From: Sphaerisporangium rufum
Lineage (GTDB): Bacteria > Actinomycetota > Actinomycetes > Streptosporangiales > Streptosporangiaceae
DNA length: 43,458 nucleotides
Direction of reading: 5' to 3'
NCBI RefSeq assembly: GCF_016863395.1
Contig: NZ_BOOU01000100.1
Span: forward strand, 1-43,458
The notes under the pieces were generated by a model. It ran no database searches and was not told the DNA's origin. It saw only the letters and a program-made list of their open reading frames with translations. The translations under genes and the position numbers were made by a program. Positions 17,155 through 24,738 of the stretch are shown piece by piece; within the stretch, counting starts at the first letter, position 1; every line of letters begins with the position of its first letter.

Positions 17155-17609
17155 GCGGTCACCTCACGGACGGGCCACGGCGGCGCGGGCGGCGAACGGC
17201 CCGGCCCGCCGGGCCGGATCGGACACCCGGTCCGGCCCTGGGCCGCCCGCCCGCATCGATCGCCCGGACCGGATCCGATCATGCGAGTGGTCCCGGGAGG
17301 CTCACTCTCCGGACGCCAGTGTGCCAGTGCCGGGCCGATCGCAACCAGCCCCACCGGCCCTTGACCGCGGCACCGTCAGCAACCGGGCCCGGATCCCCTC
17401 CGGCGCGCCCCGGCGCGCGGGCGCGGGGCGCTCGTGAGATCCCGGCGCCGTCCTACGAAACGCCCGTCTACCGGTATGACCCGCCACGGATCGCCACCGG
17501 CCGGTCCACACCGAGCAGGCCGGACAGCCAGCACGGCGACCGCGGCCGGTTGCCCGCACCACCGCACCTCTTGGAGGATCCAGATCAGGCGTGATCAGAG
17601 GGGGAGACG
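17155..17609. other. Gene-free divergent intergenic region
   Basis: 455 bp upstream of both flanking genes. I see no convincing coding region. A 7-bp hairpin lies at 17212-17237 (GGCCGGA and its complement, 13-nt loop). A TTGACC at about 17363 and TATGAC at about 17475 are isolated promoter-like hexamers, too far apart to pair. The last 20 bp hold the AGAGGGGGAGACG ribosome-binding site of the next gene. Confidence 0.5.
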
Positions 17610-18941
17610 ATGCGGGCACTTCTGGCCGTTGTGGGGGTCGCCGCGGTGGGGTTCCTCGCCGTGGTCCTGTTCCTGTTACGCGAGCCCGCCGATGACGGGA
17701 CGGCCGCGCGGCGCGCCGGCTCGTCCGCCGCGGCCGCCACCACCCCGGCGGCCGGGAAGAGCGTGTTGCTCGACGTCCAGGGCGCCGCCATCGAGGAGTT
17801 CTCCGGCGACTGCACCGGCAGCGGGTACCCCTACCTCTGCCGCCAGGTCGTCGAACAACTGCGCGCCGCGGACCCCGGGTTGCCCACCCGGGCGGGCCTG
17901 CAAATCCACACCACCATCGACCTGCGGCTCCAGCGGGCGGCGCAGGACGCCATCGACGCCCACGTCCACCGCGACGACGCCCCGGTGGCGGTGCAGGCCA
18001 TGATCGTCCCAGGCGAGGGCGCAATCCGCGCCATGGCCGCCGGTCGCGACATCCCCGACCAGAAGGGGTTCCAGCCGGGCACCGCGGCGATGCCGTACAC
18101 CCTGGCCGCCGCCCTCGCCGCCGGCCTGCGCTACGACGACGGCTTCGCCATCTCGGACTCCTACACCGCCGCGGGGTACGCGTCGTTCCGGAACTGCGCC
18201 GGCGAGGCGGTCGGCGACCCCACCCATTCCGTCTTCAACCGGGACAAGGAAGGGGACCGGTTCGTCACCCTGCGGGCGGGCACCCGTCAGGTGGTGAACA
18301 CCTTCTTCATGCGACTGACGGAGAAGGCCGGGCTGTGCGAGACGGTGCGGATGGCCGAACGGCTCGGGCTCCGCCGGGCGGACGGAGCACCGCTGATGGA
18401 AGTGGAGGCGTTCACGCTGGGCATCGACGAGGCCGACCCCGTCTCGGTGGCCAACTCCTACGCCACCCTCGCCGCGCGCGGCCGCTTCTGCGAGCCGACG
18501 GTGATCACTGAGGTCCGCGACGGCTCCGGTGTGCTGCGCTCCTTCCCGCCGCGGTGCCGGGAGGTGCTGGACCCGGCGGTCGCCGACGCGGTCACCGGAA
18601 TCCTGACCGACGTCCTGTCGTCCGGTGAGTCCAAGGGCATCGGCCGGCCGGCGGCGGGCATGCCGGGCACGGCCGACGGCTCCGTGAGCGCCTGGTACGC
18701 CGGTTACACCCCCGACCTGGCCGCGGCCGTCGGCCTCGGCGACCCGCGCGGCGTGCACCGCCACCCGCTGCGCGACATCACCATCGGCGGCCGCCGTTTC
18801 CCGGCGGTGGACGGCGAGGCCGTCCCCGGCCGGATCTGGCGGCAGGCCATGACCGAGGCGGCCCGCGACACCCCGGAGACCGCCTTCACCCCGCCGGACC
18901 TCGCACGCTTCGGCGGCTGCCGCGACGCCTGCCCGAACTGA
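17610..18941 (+). CDS. Penicillin-binding-protein transpeptidase homologue lacking catalytic motifs
   Basis: 443-aa membrane-anchored protein with one N-terminal helix (residues 3-23), no glycosyltransferase domain, and a class-A-type transpeptidase domain from about 95 (GLQIHTTIDLRLQRAAQDAI) to 400. The fold signature is clear, but the active site is gone. The SxxK motif is PGTAAMPYTLAAAL (Ser to Thr158, Lys to Met161). The SxN position reads VVN (228-230). KTGT is MPGT (351-354) within GRPAAGMPGTADGSVSAWYAGYTPDLAAAV. All other landmarks are intact, so this is probably a selected pseudo-enzyme rather than decay. It may bind peptidoglycan or a partner PBP, which is inference. Confidence 0.85.
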   Translation: MRALLAVVGVAAVGFLAVVLFLLREPADDGTAARRAGSSAAAATTPAAGKSVLLDVQGAAIEEFSGDCTGSGYPYLCRQVVEQLRAADPGLPTRAGLQIHTTIDLRLQRAAQDAIDAHVHRDDAPVAVQAMIVPGEGAIRAMAAGRDIPDQKGFQPGTAAMPYTLAAALAAGLRYDDGFAISDSYTAAGYASFRNCAGEAVGDPTHSVFNRDKEGDRFVTLRAGTRQVVNTFFMRLTEKAGLCETVRMAERLGLRRADGAPLMEVEAFTLGIDEADPVSVANSYATLAARGRFCEPTVITEVRDGSGVLRSFPPRCREVLDPAVADAVTGILTDVLSSGESKGIGRPAAGMPGTADGSVSAWYAGYTPDLAAAVGLGDPRGVHRHPLRDITIGGRRFPAVDGEAVPGRIWRQAMTEAARDTPETAFTPPDLARFGGCRDACPN

Positions 18942-19101
18942 CCGGCTCCGAACCGACGCGCCCGCCACTGCCGGCCGGCCCGGAACTCGGCACGCCGCCG
19001 TCCGCGGCGCTACTCAAGACTGACCGGCTCCGAAGCAACGCGCTCGCCACTGCCGGCCGGCCCGGAACTCGGAACGCCACCGTCCGCGGCGCTATTCGAG
19101 G
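18938..19101. repeat. Tandem 82-bp duplication of the convergent spacer
   Basis: Two adjacent, roughly 90% identical units (18938-19019 and 19020-19101). Each starts at a CTGACCGGCTCCGAA block that contains the transpeptidase-homologue stop. Each ends in a block that, on the reverse strand, encodes Leu-Glu-stop, the marR C-terminus. A third, diverged copy is at about 21098-21185. Confidence 0.8.
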
Positions 19102-19541
19102 TCGACGAGTGCCTGCAGCAGATCCCGCAACGACTTCTGCTGGCCCGGACTGAGCCTGGTCAGCGGCGACTCCGCGCCCAGCCGCTCGAGCGCGGCGGCC
19201 CGGAACCGCCGGCCGGCCGCGGTGAGCACGATCTGCTTGGCCCGGCGGTCACTCGGGTGCGGCTCGCGCCTGATCAGGTCCTGCCGCTCCAGCCGGTCGA
19301 GCACGAAGGTGGCGTTCGACGGCTCGCAGGACATTCGGGCGGCCAGTTCCCGGGCGGTGATGGGCTCGGACAGCTCGCGCAGCGCGATCACCTGCGAGGC
19401 GGTGATGCCCAGTTCCTCGGCGACCCGCCGGACGTGCACGTCGAGCCGGTGGGCGAACCGATGGACGAACCTGCACACGTCCCGATCGAGTGCCTCACGA
19501 TCAGGCTGGGCGTCCACCGGCGGCTCCGAGTCTGTTGGCAC
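19092..19541 (-). CDS. MarR-family transcriptional regulator
   Basis: 149-aa MarR winged-helix protein. The dimer helix is near residues 20-40. The DNA-binding helices are in ITARELAARMSCEPSNATFVLDRLERQDLI, and the wing is HPSDRRAKQIVLTAAG. The start is GTG at 19539-19541. It is divergent from an MFS exporter, and a 27-bp palindrome at 19578-19604 covers the exporter's -10 box, so repression of the exporter is likely, with the drug or metabolite ligand unknown. Its 3' end is part of a tandem duplication. Confidence 0.92.
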   Translation of the reverse strand: MPTDSEPPVDAQPDREALDRDVCRFVHRFAHRLDVHVRRVAEELGITASQVIALRELSEPITARELAARMSCEPSNATFVLDRLERQDLIRREPHPSDRRAKQIVLTAAGRRFRAAALERLGAESPLTRLSPGQQKSLRDLLQALVDLE

Positions 19542-19563
19542 ACCCCAGTGTAGCGCCGTTGGT

Positions 19564-19604
19564 TTGAGCTGTGATAATTCTAATTCGTATAATACGAACT
19601 AGAA
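19564..19604 (+). promoter_or_regulatory. MFS promoter with overlapping MarR operator
   Basis: TTGAGC (19564-19569), an 18-bp spacer and a perfect TATAAT (19588-19593). Superimposed is a 27-bp inverted repeat (19578-19604), perfect apart from one base pair. Its core is TTCGTATAATACGAA and its outer arms are TTCTA/TAGAA. MarR binding here would block RNA polymerase. Confidence 0.85.
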
Positions 19605-19619
19605 GTATTGGAGCATCAC

Positions 19620-20816
19620 GTGCCGCTGCCCGCCCTCTCGCTCATGCTGGTCGTGTTCAGCCTGACGACGGGGGAGTTCGTGATAGCCGGCATCCTGCCG
19701 GACGTGGCCTCGGACCTGTCGGTGTCGATCGAGGCGGCCGGCCTGCTGGTGACGGCCTACGCCGGCGGCATGATCGTGGGCGGCCCATTGATCACCGTGC
19801 TGACCGCCCGGATCGCCCGCAAGCCCCTCATCCTCGGCCTGCTCGCCGTGTCGATCGCGGCCAACCTCGGTTCGGCGGTCGCGCCCGGTTACGGCGTCCT
19901 GCTGGCCATGCGGTTCCTGGCCGGGCTGATCGTGGCCACCTTCTTCGCCGTCGCCATCGCGACCACCGTGTCCATGGCACCTCCGGGCCGGCAGGCCACC
20001 GCCGTCGCCAGGGTGACCTTGGGGATGAACCTGGGCATCATCCTCGGCACCCCGGTGGGCACCCTCATCGGTGAGCATGGCGGCTGGCGCGCCACCTTCA
20101 CCGTGGTGACCGTCATCACCATGCTGGCGGCCCTGCTCGTGCTGCGGTTCGTCCCGTCCCCGCCGGCTCCCGTCGCCCGTTCGGTGGTCTCGGAGTTGCG
20201 CGTGCTCGCCGACCGAAACGTCCAGATCGCCATCGCGCTCACCGCACTGGGCAACGTAGGCGTCGTGATGGTCTTCAGCTACATCGCCCCCCTGCTCACC
20301 GACGTCAGCGGCTTCCCGGCCGCCTCGGTACCAGGGCTGCTGCTGGTGTACGGCGCCGGCGCGGTATTCGGGAACCTCGCGGGCGGCCGGCTCGCCGACC
20401 GGGCACCGCTGCCCTCGCTGATCGGCCTGCTGTCGGCGCTCGCGGCCACGCTGGCCCTGTTCTGGGCGGTCCGCGAGACCCGACCGGCGGTCGTGGTGCT
20501 CCTGTTCTTCGTCGGCGCGCTGGCCTTCGCCGTCATCCCCGGCATGCAGACCCGGGTCCTGTCCGCGGCGACCGGTGCACCGACACTGGCGGTGGCGGTC
20601 AACGCCTCGGGGTTCCAACTCGCCGCCGCCTTCGCCGGCTGGCTGGGCGGGCGGGTGCTCGACAGTTCCCTCGGGCTCTCGTCCATCTACCTGGTCGGCG
20701 CGCTGCTCACCCTGACCGGGCTCGCGGTCGCCGGCTACTCCCACCATCGCGACCGGCGGCCGGTCGGAACGCCGCCGGTCGGCGACAAGGCGCCCGGCAT
20801 CGGAAGGAACCGGTGA
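19620..20816 (+). CDS. MFS exporter of the DHA1 (AraJ/Cmx-like) type
   Basis: 398-aa major facilitator with 12 predicted helices. FSLTTGEFVIAGILPDVASDL and ARIARKPLILGLLAVS (motif A-like) place it with AraJ/chloramphenicol-exporter-like DHA1 transporters. The GTG at 19620 is chosen over an in-frame TTG at 19608 because GGAG lies 7 nt upstream. A divergent MarR repressor and an overlapping operator point to inducible efflux. The last 20 or so residues (YSHHRDRRPVGTPPVGD) are read from DNA matching the 3' end of the GNAT gene at 23437 on the opposite strand, so its C-terminus appears to have been acquired by rearrangement. Confidence 0.9.
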   Translation: MPLPALSLMLVVFSLTTGEFVIAGILPDVASDLSVSIEAAGLLVTAYAGGMIVGGPLITVLTARIARKPLILGLLAVSIAANLGSAVAPGYGVLLAMRFLAGLIVATFFAVAIATTVSMAPPGRQATAVARVTLGMNLGIILGTPVGTLIGEHGGWRATFTVVTVITMLAALLVLRFVPSPPAPVARSVVSELRVLADRNVQIAIALTALGNVGVVMVFSYIAPLLTDVSGFPAASVPGLLLVYGAGAVFGNLAGGRLADRAPLPSLIGLLSALAATLALFWAVRETRPAVVVLLFFVGALAFAVIPGMQTRVLSAATGAPTLAVAVNASGFQLAAAFAGWLGGRVLDSSLGLSSIYLVGALLTLTGLAVAGYSHHRDRRPVGTPPVGDKAPGIGRNR

Positions 20817-21060
20817 CCGGATACCGCACGACCTCGAGGGCGGGGGGCCGAAGATGGAGCGGACCAGGATGGCCCCCCAGAGCCGGGCGGATCCGGGACG
20901 ACGGGAACAAGTCGCTCCCCCAGCCCTGGAGGCCCGGCGCGAGATGGCAGTGCCCGACCACGACCCGTCCTCGGCCGGGCACAGGGTGACCGAACCGGCA
21001 AGGCCGGCGACCACGATGACCGGCGTGTACTGCGGCGAGGCTGTTTCACCGGCCGACCGG
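20736..21060 (-). pseudogene. Decayed GNAT acetyltransferase copy
   Basis: On the reverse strand, fragments match the intact GNAT at 23437-23970: SPQYTPVIVVAGLAGSVTL here versus SPEYTSVIVVDDAFAGSVTL there. The DNA of 20920-21045 aligns closely with 23668-23790. The middle (acetyl-CoA loop to C-terminus) is shortened and frameshifted, and the TGA stop of the intact gene is CGA here. The C-terminal part overlaps the end of the MFS gene. It probably makes no functional product. Confidence 0.8.
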
Positions 21061-21097
21061 GATTCGGGTGCGACGCCGCCGTTCGGATGGCCGGCCG

Positions 21098-21185
21098 GTG
21101 ACCGGTCCATATCGACGCCGAACCCGCGCGCCCGGCCGCTACCGGCCGGCCTCTGGAACTCGGAACGTCACCGTCCGCGGCCAGG
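21098..21185. repeat. Diverged third copy of the 82-bp spacer repeat
   Basis: Shares TGACCGG and, more clearly, the block CCGGCCGGCC..GGAACTCGGAACG.CACCGTCCGCGG with the tandem units at 18938-19101. It lies between the GNAT remnant and the ABC transporter genes. Confidence 0.65.
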
Positions 21186-21267
21186 CGCACGAGCCCGGGA
21201 CCGGTCCGGGGTCGATCAGGGAGATGCCCGATGGGCACCGTCGCCGCACTCCGGCACGCTGCTGATC

Positions 21268-21993
21268 ATGAGTGATCACGCGGTCCTACTCCAGGGAGTG
21301 ACCAGGACATACGGGAGCGGCGCCACCGAGGTGGCGGCGCTGCGGCAGGTCGACCACGGGTTCCCTCGTGGCGGCTTCACCGCCGTGATGGGACCGTCCG
21401 GGTCGGGGAAGAGCACCCTGCTGCAGTGCGCGTCCGGGCTGGACCGGCCGGACTCGGGCGCGGTCCGGGTCGCCGGACAGGACATCACCCGGCTGGCGGA
21501 GAACGAACTGGCGGTGCTGCGCCGTGACCGGATCGGTGTCATCTTCCAGTCCTTCAACCTGGTGCCGTCGCTGACCGCCTGGCAGAACGTGATACTGCCC
21601 AGCCGGCTGGCCAGGCGGCGGCCCGACCCGGCACACGTGCGCGGGTTGCTGGCGCGAGTGGGGCTGGCCGGGCGGGAGCGGCATCGGCCGGCGCAACTGT
21701 CGGGCGGCCAGCAGCAGCGGGTGGCGATCGCCCGCGCCCTGCTCGGCCGCCCGGAGGTGCTCTTCGCCGACGAGCCGACCGGCGCGCTGGACCGCGGCAC
21801 CGGACGGCAAGTACTGGCACTTCTGCGGGAGGCGGTCGACGAGTTCGGCCAGACGGTGGTGATGGTCACCCATGATCCGGAGGCGGCGGTTCGGGCGGAC
21901 CAGGTGCTCTTCCTGACCGACGGGCGTATCGTCGACATCCTGGACCGGCCGTCGACGGCGCAGATCGGCGCACGGCTGGACGGCCGCCGGTGA
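21268..21993 (+). CDS. ABC transporter ATP-binding protein (MacB/LolD type)
   Basis: 241-aa ATPase with all motifs: Walker A GPSGSGKST (about residues 40-48), Q-loop IFQSFNLVPSLT, signature LSGGQQQR, Walker B VLFADEPTGALD, and the H-loop in VMVTHDPEA. The QSFNL and EPTGALD sequences are typical of the MacB/LolD/FtsE group that drives FtsX-type permeases. The ATG at 21268 begins the conserved domain; no strong ribosome-binding site is visible. The stop overlaps the following permease start (GTGA), so they form a transporter. Confidence 0.93.
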   Translation: MSDHAVLLQGVTRTYGSGATEVAALRQVDHGFPRGGFTAVMGPSGSGKSTLLQCASGLDRPDSGAVRVAGQDITRLAENELAVLRRDRIGVIFQSFNLVPSLTAWQNVILPSRLARRRPDPAHVRGLLARVGLAGRERHRPAQLSGGQQQRVAIARALLGRPEVLFADEPTGALDRGTGRQVLALLREAVDEFGQTVVMVTHDPEAAVRADQVLFLTDGRIVDILDRPSTAQIGARLDGRR

Positions 21994-23306
21994 TATCCAC
22001 CCTCGCCTGGAACAACGTCCGGACCAACCGGCTCGGCCTGGCCGCCTCATTCGCGGCGGTCCTGCTGGCCGCGATGCTCGTGAGCGGCAGCGGCCTGCTG
22101 GTCGCCGGCGCGGACACCCGTGATGAGCTGAGCGACATCATGGGACTGCTGGTGCTGTCGGCCGCGGTTTCGGGCTTCGTGGCGGTCTTCGTCGTCGCTG
22201 GCACCCTGAGCATGCACGTGTTACGACAGCGCAGGACCTGGGCGCTGCTGCGGTCGGTCGGCATGACATCGCGGCAGGTGAGCCGGCTCATCACCGCGGA
22301 GGCGATGGTGGTGGCCGTGCTGGCGAGCGCGGCGGGCTGCGTACTGGCCGTGCCGTACGCCGCGCTGATGGCCGGCTTCCTGCGGACGACCGGGCTGGCG
22401 GCCGCAGACGTCCCGGTGGAGATGACGACCGGGCCGTTCATCCTGGCGCTGGTGACCGGACCGGGGGTGACGCTGCCCGCGGCCCGGGTGGCGGCACGCA
22501 AGGCGATCGGTGTCCGCCCGCTGGAGGTACTGCGGGAGAGCGCGGCGCAGCGGCGGCTGCTGCCATGGCCCCGGGCGGTCGTCGGGGCCATCGCACTGGC
22601 CGGGGGCATCGTGTTGCTGTGGCTGGTTCCCCAGGTCAAGCCGGTGGCCGCAGTACCGGCCGGGCTGGGGGCCACGATGGCGCTGTGCGTGGGCGCGTCG
22701 GCGCTCGGCCCCGTCGCGCTGCGCGTGATGGGCGGGGCGCTCGGAGCCCTGGTGGCCTGGATCGACCCGGGTGCCGGGATGCCGGTCCGGGCCTCGCTGG
22801 TCACCCAGCCGCGCCGGGCGATGTCGGCGGCCTCCCCGGTGATGCTGACCGTGGCGCTCGCGTGCACCTTTCTGTTCGCGGTGGCGACCGGCGACGCGGC
22901 AACGGGCATCACCCGTACCGGGCCGTCGGCGTGGGCGGCCCCGATGATGGTGGGATCGGCGGTGATCTACACCGTCATCTCGGTGCTCAACGCCACGGCC
23001 ATGACGATGGCCGAACGGACCGAGGAGATCCGGCTGTTGCGCACCGTGGGAACCGGGCCAAGGCAACTCGTCAGAGCGGTGTGCTGGGAGACACTGATCG
23101 TGACCAGCGTCGGGGCACTGCTCGGCACCGGAATCGCCGCCGCGTCCCTCACCGCGCTCGGTAAGGCCGCGACCGGCGAGGCGTGGTTCGCCTACTCCCC
23201 GCTGCAGTACGCGACACTCGTGCTGGTGTGCGTCGCGAGCGGCCTGAGCGGAGCACTGGCCGCCACCTGGAAGGTACGGCACGGACCGCTGCTGCCCGGC
23301 GACTGA
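21990..23306 (+). CDS. FtsX-type ABC permease (compact)
   Basis: 438-aa permease that partners the ATPase immediately upstream, with GTG start overlapping its stop. It contains two FtsX-like halves: TM-rich residues 55-150 with RRTWALLRSVGMTSRQVSRL, and 310-430 with ERTEEIRLLRTVGTGPRQLVRAV, the cytoplasmic loops that contact the ATPase. The large extracellular domain seen in MacB-type permeases is missing. The protein is about half the length of the two-module actinobacterial permeases. Probably exports a lipid, peptide or drug; the substrate is unknown. Confidence 0.87.
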   Translation: MISTLAWNNVRTNRLGLAASFAAVLLAAMLVSGSGLLVAGADTRDELSDIMGLLVLSAAVSGFVAVFVVAGTLSMHVLRQRRTWALLRSVGMTSRQVSRLITAEAMVVAVLASAAGCVLAVPYAALMAGFLRTTGLAAADVPVEMTTGPFILALVTGPGVTLPAARVAARKAIGVRPLEVLRESAAQRRLLPWPRAVVGAIALAGGIVLLWLVPQVKPVAAVPAGLGATMALCVGASALGPVALRVMGGALGALVAWIDPGAGMPVRASLVTQPRRAMSAASPVMLTVALACTFLFAVATGDAATGITRTGPSAWAAPMMVGSAVIYTVISVLNATAMTMAERTEEIRLLRTVGTGPRQLVRAVCWETLIVTSVGALLGTGIAAASLTALGKAATGEAWFAYSPLQYATLVLVCVASGLSGALAATWKVRHGPLLPGD

Positions 23307-23436
23307 TCCGTCCGCACCGGCCGGGCACCGTGTGGCCGCCCTCCGGCGGCGGAGCCGCCCCGATCGCTACTCGAGGTCGACGCGTCCTGCGATCGGCGCG
23401 ACGCACACTATGGCCGGACGCCCGCTACTCCCACCA
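23307..23436. other. Spacer with a remnant of a marR 3' end
   Basis: At 23364-23383 the sequence GCTACTCGAGGTCGACG nearly repeats the marR 3' end at 19091-19107, and on the reverse strand reads Val-Asp-Leu-Glu-stop. No intact gene is present. It lies beside the GNAT gene, which itself has a decayed partner next to the MFS gene. Confidence 0.5.
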
Positions 23437-23970
23437 TCACGACCGGTGGCCGGTCGAAGCGCCGCCGGTCGGCGACGCCGGCCGGCCGGGGTTCGGCGGG
23501 CGCACCAGGTAGACGTCGATCGGGTCCTGCGCCTCCACGGTGAACCCGAGCCGCTCGTAGAGCCGCCGGGCCGCGCTGTCCCGCAGGACGTTCAGCCGGA
23601 CGAACTCGCCGGCGGCGTCGAGCCGGGCCAGCAGCGTCCGGAGAACGGCCGAGCCGATACCCCGGCCCTGGAGGTCCGGCGCGAGATAGAAGTGCTCCAG
23701 CCACGACCCGTCCACGGCCGGGCGCAGGGTGACCGAGCCGGCGAAGGCGTCGTCCACCACGATGACCGACGTGTACTCCGGCGAGAAGGAGTCCCGCAGC
23801 CGCTGCCGCACCCGGTGCTCGTCGAACCGCCCCAGCCGCTCCAGGTCCGGACGCATCACGACGGCCCGCAACTCCGCGATCTGCTCGACGTCCGCCGGCT
23901 CGGCGGGCCGGAGCACCCACTCCCCCGGACGGCGCGGCCCACTCCCCCGCCCCACCTCGCCCGTTCTCAT
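23437..23970 (-). CDS. GNAT-family N-acetyltransferase
   Basis: 177-aa acetyltransferase. Motif A, the acetyl-CoA pyrophosphate loop, is LQGRGIGSAVLRTLLARL, and the C-terminal NVLRDSAARRLYERLGF is typical of GNAT motif B. The substrate is not predictable. The ATG at 23968-23970 follows a GAGGGGCGGG stretch and begins just before the domain; upstream in-frame codons are low complexity. A decayed copy lies at 20736-21060. Confidence 0.85.
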   Translation of the reverse strand: MRTGEVGRGSGPRRPGEWVLRPAEPADVEQIAELRAVVMRPDLERLGRFDEHRVRQRLRDSFSPEYTSVIVVDDAFAGSVTLRPAVDGSWLEHFYLAPDLQGRGIGSAVLRTLLARLDAAGEFVRLNVLRDSAARRLYERLGFTVEAQDPIDVYLVRPPNPGRPASPTGGASTGHRS

Positions 23971-23998
23971 CCGATCGTCCCGCCCCTCCAGCGCGCCA

Positions 23999-24550
23999 TC
24001 ATGTGATCTGGTGCTCTGGACTGACCGCGTCGCCGGAACCGCCAGGTCGTCTGCGGTCGCCCGCTGCGCGCCGGGGCCTGGTTCTCCGCCAGACGACAAC
24101 GCTTCCCATGAAGGACAGAATGGCGGCGAGGCAGCCCAGTACGTGACCGACGTGCTCGAATCGCACCTTGGGATCCATCACGCCGCCCTGGGGGTCGTCG
24201 GGGTCGTAGATAAGGGTCTTGGTCTGGCCGTATGACGGCTCACCCGACCAGCGATGGAAACCGATCCGCGCCGTGATCTGTTCACCTTTGCGGGTCGTGA
24301 ATCCGACCAGCACGGTGCCCTGGCCGCGAGATCCGTGATCCACTCCGTGAACGAGCGCGGTCACCTCGATGCCCTGGCCACGAAGTCTCCGCACATGGAT
24401 GAAGTCGTCCACCGACATCACCAGGAACCCGGCACCGGCCAGTACCAGCACGACCGCGATGTTGCCCGGCAGGGTGAAGATCCAGTCCCAGAACCTCAGT
24501 GAGGACGCCCCTGACGGGTCGCCCGCCGTTCGCCGCGGTCGGTGATACAT
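23999..24550 (-). CDS. Membrane protein, DUF3592-like
   Basis: 183-aa protein with two predicted membrane helices: one near residues 22-44 (LPGNIAVVLVLAGAGFLVMS) and one near 140-160 (VLGCLAAILSFMGSVVVW). They flank a beta-rich extracytoplasmic segment (GIEVTALVHGVDHGSRGQGTVLVGF, LIYDPDDPQGGVMD). This arrangement and the YDPDDP motif resemble DUF3592 proteins. The C-terminus is a basic cytoplasmic tail. The start at ATG 24550 is a choice: an open N-terminal extension of 44 basic residues exists, and the ribosome-binding site (AAGGAA) is weak. Confidence 0.65.
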   Translation of the reverse strand: MYHRPRRTAGDPSGASSLRFWDWIFTLPGNIAVVLVLAGAGFLVMSVDDFIHVRRLRGQGIEVTALVHGVDHGSRGQGTVLVGFTTRKGEQITARIGFHRWSGEPSYGQTKTLIYDPDDPQGGVMDPKVRFEHVGHVLGCLAAILSFMGSVVVWRRTRPRRAAGDRRRPGGSGDAVSPEHQIT

Positions 24551-24726
24551 CGCCCGACGCGCTCGATTCCTTCGAGCCCGCCGTCGAGATGCTCTGCTCA
24601 CCGCACCCGCTCCCAAGCCCGTCGATGCCCGTGTGATCAAATAACGCTCCGCCGGCCGACCAGGGTTCCGGTACACCGCCACCGTTCGGAGAGCCTAAAT
24701 CAGGTGTCGCGGCGGGAGAGACCGTC

Positions 24727-24732
24727 TAACCT
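24727..24732 (+). promoter_or_regulatory. -10 box for a leaderless GNAT transcript
   Basis: TAACCT (TAnnnT pattern), followed by exactly 6 nt and then the ATG at 24739. No ribosome-binding site is present, so transcription probably starts at the A of the start codon. Confidence 0.5.
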
Positions 24733-24738
24733 CCGGGC

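Noticed and set aside
20854-21267. N-terminal extension of the ABC ATPase
   Set aside because: The open frame continues upstream, but this DNA is the GNAT remnant and repeat copy; the conserved ATPase begins at 21268.
24551-24682. N-terminal extension of the DUF3592-like protein
   Set aside because: The extra residues are Arg/Ala-rich without a domain, and starting there would run into the promoter area of the neighbouring GNAT gene.
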